A stretch of DNA of 10,415 nt, taken from assembly GCA_003525525.1 (NCBI GenBank), contig DQED01000448.1, positions 1-10,415 on the forward strand, written 5' to 3'. A program made the translations under genes and the position numbers. Below, one piece after another: positions 4,547 through 10,415 of the stretch. The DNA is from Desulfovibrio sp. Lineage in GTDB: Bacteria; Desulfobacterota; Desulfovibrionia; Desulfovibrionales; Desulfovibrionaceae. The notes under the pieces are model-generated. The model was not told the DNA's origin. It saw only the letters and a list, made by a program, of their open reading frames with translations, and did no database searches. Numbering within the stretch: the first letter of the stretch is position 1; the number at the start of each line of letters is the position of its first letter.

Positions 4547-7396
4547 ATGTCCGATGATATGCATCTGCACAATCTTCCTCCCGCGCACAAGGCCTTTCAT
4601 GACCGCATCCTCGGCTTCATCCCCCGGGAACGCGTGTTCCTCGGTCCCTTCCACGCCCTGGCCCTGGGCGACGACGCCAGTTTCTACCGGCTCGTCCCGA
4701 AAATCGTGGTCAAGGTCCGGGACGCCCGCGAGGTGGCCTGGCTCTTGCGCGCGGCCTCGGACGCGAAAGTGGCCGTGACCTTCCGCACCGCCGGCACGAG
4801 CCTCTCGGGCCAGGCGCTCACCGATTCCGTGCTCGTCTACCTGGCCGGCCATTTCCGGGGCCTGCGCATCCACCCCGGCGCGGGAAGCGTCAGCATCGAG
4901 CCCGGCGTCATCGGCGCGCACGCCAATGTCGCCCTGGCCCCGCACGGCCGCAAGATCGGCCCGGACCCGGCCTCCATCAGCGCCTGCATGATCGGCGGCA
5001 TCGCCGCCAACAACTCCTCGGGCATGTGCTGCGGCACTGCGGAAAACAGCTACAAGACCGTGGAATCGGCAAAGCTCGTCTTCATCGACGGCGACAGCCT
5101 GGACACGGCCGACCCCGTTTCCCGCGCGCGCTTCGCCGTGACCCACGCCGCGCTCCTTGCGGAACTGGCGGCCATCCGCGCGGAAATCCTGGCCGACGCG
5201 GCGCTCGCCGAACGCATCCGCCGCAAGTTCAAGATCAAAAACACCACCGGCTACAGCATCAACGCCTTCGTGGATTTCGAGGACCCCTTCGCCATCCTGC
5301 TCCACCTCATCATCGGCTCCGAGGGCACCCTGGCGTTTATCGCCGAGGTCACCTACCGCACGGTGGTGGAGCATCCCTTCAAGGCTTCCTCGCTCATGAT
5401 CTACCCCGGCATCGCCGACGCCTGCCGGGCGACCATGGCGCTCAAAAGCGGTGCCGTGTCCGCCGTGGAACTCATGGACCGGGCGTCGCTACGCAGCGTC
5501 GAGGACAAGCCCGGCATGCCGGCCTACCTCAAGGGGCTGGGCGAGGACGCCGCCGCCATCCTGGTCGAGGTGCGCGGCGCGGACAAGGCCGAGCTGCTGG
5601 CCCGCATCGACGGGGCGCTTTCCCGCGTCGCGGGCATCGAGCCGGTCTTTCCGCTCCTTTTCATGGACAAAAAGGACGACTACGAAAAGCTCTGGAACAT
5701 CCGCCGCGGGCTTTTCACCTCCGTCGGCGGCGCGCGCAAGCCCGGCAGCGCGGTCATCATCGAGGACGTGGTCTTCCCCATCGAGCATCTGGCCGAGGGC
5801 ACGGTGGAACTCCAGCGCCTCATGGCCCGGCACGGCTTCGCCGAGGGCATCATTTTCGGCCACGCCCTGGAAGGCAACCTCCACTTCGTCTTCTGCCCGG
5901 ACTTCGCCGATGCGGAGTCCGTGGCCCGCTACCGCGACCTCATCGACGAGGTGACGCAGATGGTCGTCGGGCGCTACGACGGGTCGCTCAAGGGCGAGCA
6001 CGGCACGGGCCGCAACATGGCCCCCTTCGTGGAGATGGAGTGGGGCAGGACCGCCTACGCCCTGATGCGTCGCCTCAAGGCCGCCTTCGACCCGGACAAC
6101 CTGCTCAATCCCGGCGTCATCCTCACCGACGATCCGCAGGTGCACATGAAAAACTTGAAGTCGCTGCCGCAGGTGAACCCGCTCATCGATCCCTGCATCG
6201 AATGCGGCTACTGCGAGTCCGTGTGCCCCTCGCGAAACGTCACCACCACGCCGCGCCAACGCATCACCCTGCAGCGCCACATGGCCCGGGTCGCGGCCGA
6301 GGGCGGCAAGGCGGAATTCGACGCCTTCCACAAGGACTACGAGTACTTCGGCAACCAGACCTGCGCCGCCGACGGCCTGTGCGCCACGGTCTGCCCGGTC
6401 GGCGTGGACACCGGCGTTTTCACCAAGGACTACCGCCGCCGCGAATCCACGGCGCGCGGCCGCAGGATCGGCCGCTTCGTCGCGGACCACTACGGTCTGG
6501 TCACGAGCGTCGCCCGGCAGGGGCTCTGGCTCTCAAATGCCGTCCACAATCTCCTCGGGACGCGCGCCATGACCGCCATGACCCATACGCTGCGCCGGTT
6601 CTCGGGCGGACTCGTGCCCTTCTGGACGCCCTACGCTCCCAAGGCCGCGCCCGGCATCCGCCTGCGCGACACCGTCCGGGGCAAGGGCCGGCAGGTGGTC
6701 TATTTTCCGAGCTGCACCACGCGTTCCATGGGCCCCGCCGCCCTGGACCCGGACCAGCGCGGGCTTTTCGAGGCCACCATGTCCGTTCTGGCCAAGGCCG
6801 GCTTCGACGTCGTCTTCCCCGAAGGCATGAAGGAGCTGTGCTGCGGCCTGACGCTCGAATCCAAGGGCATGCACGACGACGCCGCGCGCAAGTCCGCCGA
6901 ACTCGAAGCGGCGCTGCGCAAGGTCAGCGGCAACGGGGCCATCCCCATCCTCTGCGACGCCAGTCCCTGCCTCTACGCCATGCGCTGCAAGATGGAGCCG
7001 GGGCTTAGGCTCCACGAGCCCGTGGAATTCATCCACGACTATTGCCTGGAACATCTGGATGTGACGCCCCTGGCCGAGACGGTGGCGCTGCACGTGTCGT
7101 GCACCTCGGTCAAGATGGGGCTTTCCGCCAAGTTCGAGGCCCTGGCGCGCGCCTGCGCCCGCGAGGTGGTCGTGCCGCGCGGCATCCACTGTTGCGGCTT
7201 CGCCGGCGACCGGGGCTTTTTCTACCCCGAGCTCAATGCCGCCGCCCTGGCCGACCTGCGGCCGCAGCTCCCGGCCTCGACCACCTCCGGCTACTGCAAC
7301 AGCCGCACCTGCGAGATCGGCCTGTCCTACCACGCCGGCGTGCCCTACCAGTCCGTCGTCTACCTGGTGGACCGCGCCAGTTGCGGCAAGGCGTAG
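4547..7396 (+). CDS. FAD/4Fe-4S oxidoreductase, D-lactate dehydrogenase (Dld-II/YdiJ-like)
   Basis: A 949-residue flavin and iron-sulfur dehydrogenase of 2-hydroxy acids, most like Dld-II-type D-lactate dehydrogenases and YdiJ. Order of parts: VAO-type FAD domain (about 45-275, with FRTAGTSLSGQA 79-90 and IGPDPASISACMIGGIAANNSSG 137-159); FAD-oxidase C-terminal domain (about 300-525) with GHALEGNLH (H439, H446, likely metal ligands) and KGEHGTGRN (482-490); ferredoxin-like region with CIECGYCESVCP (C550, C553, C556, C560) and a second Cys set (C606, C612, C616); then two heterodisulfide-reductase-like CCG segments (C765-C766, C882-C883). It therefore fuses what other bacteria encode as GlcD plus GlcF-like subunits. 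No signal peptide; probably cytosolic or membrane-peripheral, passing electrons onward to an unknown acceptor. The ATG at 4547 follows AAGGAG (4534-4539) with a 7-base gap, in preference to the upstream in-frame ATG at 4418. Exact substrate (D-lactate, D-2-hydroxyglutarate, glycolate) is not decidable here. Confidence 0.93.
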   Translation: MSDDMHLHNLPPAHKAFHDRILGFIPRERVFLGPFHALALGDDASFYRLVPKIVVKVRDAREVAWLLRAASDAKVAVTFRTAGTSLSGQALTDSVLVYLAGHFRGLRIHPGAGSVSIEPGVIGAHANVALAPHGRKIGPDPASISACMIGGIAANNSSGMCCGTAENSYKTVESAKLVFIDGDSLDTADPVSRARFAVTHAALLAELAAIRAEILADAALAERIRRKFKIKNTTGYSINAFVDFEDPFAILLHLIIGSEGTLAFIAEVTYRTVVEHPFKASSLMIYPGIADACRATMALKSGAVSAVELMDRASLRSVEDKPGMPAYLKGLGEDAAAILVEVRGADKAELLARIDGALSRVAGIEPVFPLLFMDKKDDYEKLWNIRRGLFTSVGGARKPGSAVIIEDVVFPIEHLAEGTVELQRLMARHGFAEGIIFGHALEGNLHFVFCPDFADAESVARYRDLIDEVTQMVVGRYDGSLKGEHGTGRNMAPFVEMEWGRTAYALMRRLKAAFDPDNLLNPGVILTDDPQVHMKNLKSLPQVNPLIDPCIECGYCESVCPSRNVTTTPRQRITLQRHMARVAAEGGKAEFDAFHKDYEYFGNQTCAADGLCATVCPVGVDTGVFTKDYRRRESTARGRRIGRFVADHYGLVTSVARQGLWLSNAVHNLLGTRAMTAMTHTLRRFSGGLVPFWTPYAPKAAPGIRLRDTVRGKGRQVVYFPSCTTRSMGPAALDPDQRGLFEATMSVLAKAGFDVVFPEGMKELCCGLTLESKGMHDDAARKSAELEAALRKVSGNGAIPILCDASPCLYAMRCKMEPGLRLHEPVEFIHDYCLEHLDVTPLAETVALHVSCTSVKMGLSAKFEALARACAREVVVPRGIHCCGFAGDRGFFYPELNAAALADLRPQLPASTTSGYCNSRTCEIGLSYHAGVPYQSVVYLVDRASCGKA

Positions 7397-7426
7397 GGAG
7401 GCAGGAGGGGAAGAAGCCTCCGGCGG

Positions 7427-7451
7427 CCAGGCGGGGATGATCCCCTCCTGG
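7427..7451 (+). repeat. extragenic hairpin, possible terminator or dispersed repeat
   Basis: CCAGG (7427-7431) pairs with CCTGG (7447-7451), and GGGGAT (7433-7438) with ATCCCC (7440-7445), leaving one C/T mismatch and a tiny loop. It starts 30 bases after the oxidoreductase stop. No T-run follows, so it is not a classic intrinsic terminator. The preceding GCCTCCGGCGG resembles a GC-rich intergenic hairpin type I recall as common after genes in Desulfovibrio-like genomes; that recollection needs checking. Confidence 0.55.
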
Positions 7452-7551
7452 ACCTCCTCGAAAGGGGGCCGGGACAGAATTCATCAATTGTTTAGGAATG
7501 CGGGAAGGTCCGAATGGCGGGCTTTTTGGGCTTGGACTTTGCGAGGGGCAC

Positions 7552-7581
7552 TTGACGGGGCCGTCAGGGGGGGAGAAGAAT
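7552..7581 (+). promoter_or_regulatory. candidate promoter with overlapping palindrome, upstream of WD40-caspase gene
   Basis: TTGACG (7552-7557, five of six to consensus) is followed after 18 bases by AAGAAT (7576-7581, four of six to consensus), giving a leader of about 30 bases before the ATG at 7617. A perfect 14-base palindrome, TGACGG-GG-CCGTCA (7553-7566), covers the -35 box and would suit a repressor or a leader-independent operator. Called by eye. Confidence 0.38.
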
Positions 7582-7616
7582 GCGCCCCGCCCGCTGAAGG
7601 GCGAGGAGTGATCCCC

Positions 7617-10415
7617 ATGCGCTTTCGCGTCTGCCTGCTGACCGTTCTCCTGCTCCTTTCCACCCATTGCCATGCCGCCGCCGGAACGCCGCCTGCCGAG
7701 CCGATCCTGCGCATCGAAACCGGCATGCACACGGCGCTTATCAAACGCATCGCCGTGGACGGCCTGGGCCGCTACCTGGCCACGGCCTCGGACGACAAGA
7801 CCTGCCGCGTCTGGGACATCCGCACCGGCGAACAGCTGCGCGTGCTGCGTCCGCCTATCGGCCACGACTACGAGGGCCGGCTCTACAGCGTGGCCATGAG
7901 CCCCGACGGCCGCTACGTCTTCTGCGCCGGCTGGACCGGCTACGGCTGGGACAAGACCCACAGCGTCTACATTTTCGAGCGCGAGTCGGGCCGTCTGGTG
8001 AGGCGCCTTACCGGCCTGCCGAGCGTGGTCAACCACTTGGCCGTGTCCCACGACGGCGACTACCTGGCCGCGGCCATGGGCGAGGAGGGCGTGCGCGTGT
8101 GGCGGCTGTCCGACCTGTCGCTCGTCGGCGGCGACAAGGACTACGCCGGCGAATCCTACGGCGCGGCCTTCGACGGCAAGGGCCATCTCGCCACCGCCTG
8201 CTACGACGGCGCGGTGCGCCTGTACCGCGTCACCGACACCGGCATCTCGCTTTTGGCCAAGACCAAGGTCCCGGGCGGTTCGCGCCCGTTTTCCGTGGCC
8301 TTTTCCCCGGACGGCACCCAGCTCGCCGTGGGCTTCACCGACACGCCCGCCGTCACCGTGCTCGACGGCGAAACGCTGAGTTTGCTCGGCGCGCCCAACC
8401 TCACGGGCGTGGACAACGGCAACCTTGCCTCGGTCGCCTTCGCCGCCGACGGTTCGCTGCTTGCCGCCGGTCGCTGGGTCTCGGACCGCGGCTGCCCGGT
8501 GCGCCGCTTCAAGCCGTCGGATTTCGTGGAATACAAGGACTACGACACGGGCAAATCCGCCGTGGTCACGCTGTGCCCGTTGCCGGACGGCGGGCTCGCC
8601 TACGGCACGGTCGCGCCGCGCTGGGGCGTGCTGCGCCCGGACGGCTCCTTCGGCATGACCCGCTCACCGGCCATCCGCGACTACCGCACCTCGGCGAAGA
8701 ACTTTCTCGTCGACCGCACCGGCGAAACCATCGCCTATGCGGCCACGCCCAAGAAAGGCTACTACCGCTTCGCCCTGCCCGGCCGCGACCTGCGCCTGAT
8801 CGACGCGCCCACGCCCGATCTGGCCGCGCCGCGCACCCAGGCCCCGGGCATCGCCGTCACGGGCTACGAAGGCAGTCGCACGCCCCTGCTCAACGGCCAG
8901 CCCCTCAAGCTCAAGGAATTCGAAACCGCCTACTCCCTGGCCATCGCGCCCGACAACCGCCGCCTCGTGCTCGGCACCTCCTGGAACGTGCGCGCCTACG
9001 GCGCGGACGGCCGCCCCCTGTGGCAGACCCCGGCCCCGGACACGGTCTGGGCCGTGAACGTCAGCGGCGACGGCCGCACCGTCGTCGCGGCCATGGGCGA
9101 CGGCTCCATCCGCTGGTACCGCATGGAGGACGGCCGCGAGATCCTGTCCTATTTCCCCAACGCCGACGGCAAGCGCTGGGTGCTCTGGACCCCGGCGGGC
9201 TACTACGACGCCTCGCCCGGCGGCGAGGACATGATCGGCTGGAACGTCAACAACGGCCCGGACCATGCCGCCGACTTCTTTCCGGCCTCGCGCTTCCGCG
9301 ACGCCTTCCACCGCCCGGACGTCGTGGACCTGGCGCTGCGCACCCTGGATGAGGACCGGGCCCTGGCCGCGGCCAATGCCGCCCGGGGCGGCGACGTGCG
9401 CTCGCCCTCGGTGCTGACCGCCAGGCCACCGGTGGTCGAAATCCTCTCGCCGGCTCCCGGAGACGCCTTCACCTCGCCGGACATGACCGTCAAATTCGCC
9501 GTACGCAGCCCCGGCGGCGAGGACATCACCGCCGTGCGCCTGCTCGTGGACGGCGCGCGCGCGGCCGAGGACCACCCGAACCTCGCCGGACGCGGCTTCG
9601 AGCCCAGCGTGCTGCAATCGAAAGTCACCCTGCCCCAGCGCGACGTGGTGCTCTCCGTGGCCGCCGACAACAAAAACGGCCCCTCGGCCCCGGCCACCGT
9701 GCGCCTCAAATGGGCCGGCAAGGCCGCCGCCGCCGCTGCGCCCGCGGCCAAGCTCTACGTGCTCGCCATAGGCGTCGGCCAATACGCCGACAAGTCCCTG
9801 TCCCTGCAATTCCCGGGCAAGGACGCCAACGACTTCGCCGAGGCCATGGCCCAGCAAAAAGGCCGCCTCTACAGCAACGTCCAGATCCGCACCCTCACCG
9901 ACGGCGCGGCCACCAAGGACGCCATCCTCGACGGCCTCGACTGGATCGAGCGGGCGACCACCCAGCACGACGTGGCCATGATCTTCCTCGCCGGCCACGG
10001 CGTGAACGATAAAAACGGCGACTACTACTTCCTGCCCGCCAACACGGACCTGGAAAAACTGCGCGCCACCGGCCTGCCCTTCCTGGAAATCCAGAAAACC
10101 ATCCGCAACATCGCCGGCAAGACGCTCTTCTTCGTCGACACCTGTCACAGCGGCTCCATCATGGGCGCGGGCCGGCGCGGCATGAGCGACTTGAACGGCG
10201 TCATCAACGAACTGGCCAGCGCCGGCAACGGCGCAGTGGTCTTCGCCGCCTCCACCGGCCGCCAATACTCCCTGGAAAAGCCGGAATGGCAAAACGGGGC
10301 CTTCACCAAGGCCCTTGTGGAAGGCGTCAAAGGCAAGGCCGACAACCGTCACACCGGCCGCGTCACCTTCAAGATGCTCGACCTCTACATCTCCGAACGC
10401 GTCAAGGAACTCACC
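7617..10415 (+). CDS. exported WD40 beta-propeller protein with caspase (peptidase C14) domain, 3' end cut by window
   Basis: The frame is open from the ATG at 7617 (GAGGAG at 7603-7608, 8-base gap) through 933 codons to the window edge. A Sec signal peptide is visible: MRFRVCLLTVLLLLSTHCHA then AAG, cleavage expected near residues 20-22. Residues about 35-510 form WD40-type repeats, e.g. LATASDDKTCRVWDIRTGE (54-72), LAVSHDGDYLAAA..VRVWRLSD (141-166), VAFSPDGTQLAVG (227-239) and VNVSGDGRTVVAAMGDGSIRWY (480-501). A linker typical of such proteins follows (GYYDASPGGED 528-538, FHRPDVVDLAL 564-574), then an Ig-like segment (about 604-700). The caspase-like domain starts near KLYVLAIGVGQYADK (712-726), with catalytic His in FLAGHG (H794) and Cys in DTCHSG (C843), 49 residues apart as expected. 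It is probably periplasmic or outer-surface; substrate and partner are unknown. Propeller domains usually mediate binding, so they may position or regulate the protease. Caspase fold and dyad are clear; role is not. Confidence 0.92.
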   Translation, partial: MRFRVCLLTVLLLLSTHCHAAAGTPPAEPILRIETGMHTALIKRIAVDGLGRYLATASDDKTCRVWDIRTGEQLRVLRPPIGHDYEGRLYSVAMSPDGRYVFCAGWTGYGWDKTHSVYIFERESGRLVRRLTGLPSVVNHLAVSHDGDYLAAAMGEEGVRVWRLSDLSLVGGDKDYAGESYGAAFDGKGHLATACYDGAVRLYRVTDTGISLLAKTKVPGGSRPFSVAFSPDGTQLAVGFTDTPAVTVLDGETLSLLGAPNLTGVDNGNLASVAFAADGSLLAAGRWVSDRGCPVRRFKPSDFVEYKDYDTGKSAVVTLCPLPDGGLAYGTVAPRWGVLRPDGSFGMTRSPAIRDYRTSAKNFLVDRTGETIAYAATPKKGYYRFALPGRDLRLIDAPTPDLAAPRTQAPGIAVTGYEGSRTPLLNGQPLKLKEFETAYSLAIAPDNRRLVLGTSWNVRAYGADGRPLWQTPAPDTVWAVNVSGDGRTVVAAMGDGSIRWYRMEDGREILSYFPNADGKRWVLWTPAGYYDASPGGEDMIGWNVNNGPDHAADFFPASRFRDAFHRPDVVDLALRTLDEDRALAAANAARGGDVRSPSVLTARPPVVEILSPAPGDAFTSPDMTVKFAVRSPGGEDITAVRLLVDGARAAEDHPNLAGRGFEPSVLQSKVTLPQRDVVLSVAADNKNGPSAPATVRLKWAGKAAAAAAPAAKLYVLAIGVGQYADKSLSLQFPGKDANDFAEAMAQQKGRLYSNVQIRTLTDGAATKDAILDGLDWIERATTQHDVAMIFLAGHGVNDKNGDYYFLPANTDLEKLRATGLPFLEIQKTIRNIAGKTLFFVDTCHSGSIMGAGRRGMSDLNGVINELASAGNGAVVFAASTGRQYSLEKPEWQNGAFTKALVEGVKGKADNRHTGRVTFKMLDLYISERVKELT

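Noticed and set aside
5026..7008. A 660-residue open frame overlapping the FAD oxidoreductase on the same strand
   Set aside because: An Arg/Pro/His-rich shadow in a second frame of a gene whose own frame shows all flavin and iron-sulfur motifs.
7667..9352. A 561-residue plus-strand open frame within the WD40-caspase gene
   Set aside because: A different frame from the 7617 start, Arg-rich, with no motif and no ribosome site. The 7617 frame has a signal peptide, a good ribosome site and clear domains.
8664..10352. A 562-residue minus-strand open frame antisense to the WD40-caspase gene
   Set aside because: Gly/Val/Ala-rich composition with no domain. The plus frame carries the WD40 repeats and the caspase dyad.
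2463..10415. The DUF5343-like, oxidoreductase and caspase genes as one defence system
   Set aside because: They are on different strands with separate promoters, the caspase protein carries a signal peptide, and the oxidoreductase is metabolic. There is no shared operon, nuclease, sensor or mobile-element context.

Overview
The window is high-GC DNA (roughly 70% in the coding regions by eye) with tightly packed, single-strand-biased bacterial genes. The protein sequences of the purine-salvage pair, the large FAD/iron-sulfur oxidoreductase and the WD40-caspase most resemble those of Desulfovibrionaceae (Solidesulfovibrio/Desulfovibrio-like sulfate reducers). That assignment is an inference from protein style and gene content, because no rRNA or other taxonomic marker is present.

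Layout. (1) 1-941, minus strand: a 3'-truncated amidohydrolase of the 5'-methylthioadenosine (MTA)/S-adenosylhomocysteine (SAH) deaminase family. (2) Divergent from it, 1069-2391, plus strand: apt (adenine phosphoribosyltransferase) followed by mtaP (MTA phosphorylase), closed by a strong palindromic terminator at 2419-2453. (3) 2463-4223, minus strand: a 586-residue protein with an N-terminal DUF5343-like domain, a ~390-residue Ala/Pro/Glu-rich repetitive linker and a short conserved-looking C-terminal tail. It converges on mtaP across the shared terminator. (4) 4224-4546: an AT-rich intergenic region between divergent genes, with an inverted repeat. (5) 4547-7396, plus: a 949-residue FAD/4Fe-4S oxidoreductase (Dld-II/YdiJ-like). 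(6) 7397-7616: a spacer with an extragenic hairpin and a candidate promoter overlapping a palindrome. (7) 7617 to the window end, plus: an exported WD40 beta-propeller protein with a C-terminal caspase-type (peptidase C14) domain carrying an intact His/Cys dyad. Its 3' end is outside the window.

How the genes work together. The first three genes form a methylthioadenosine/adenine salvage locus. MtaP splits MTA, a by-product of polyamine and related S-adenosylmethionine-dependent reactions, to adenine and methylthioribose-1-phosphate. Apt turns the adenine into AMP. The divergent deaminase offers a competing route for MTA or handles SAH. The remaining three genes have separate promoters and no visible functional link to each other or to the salvage genes.

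The two most interesting items are the exported WD40-caspase protein and the DUF5343 protein. The latter's linker grew by internal duplication, and its N-terminal coding region is strikingly AT-rich against its surroundings. I found no tRNA, rRNA, CRISPR array, transposase, integrase or phage gene.
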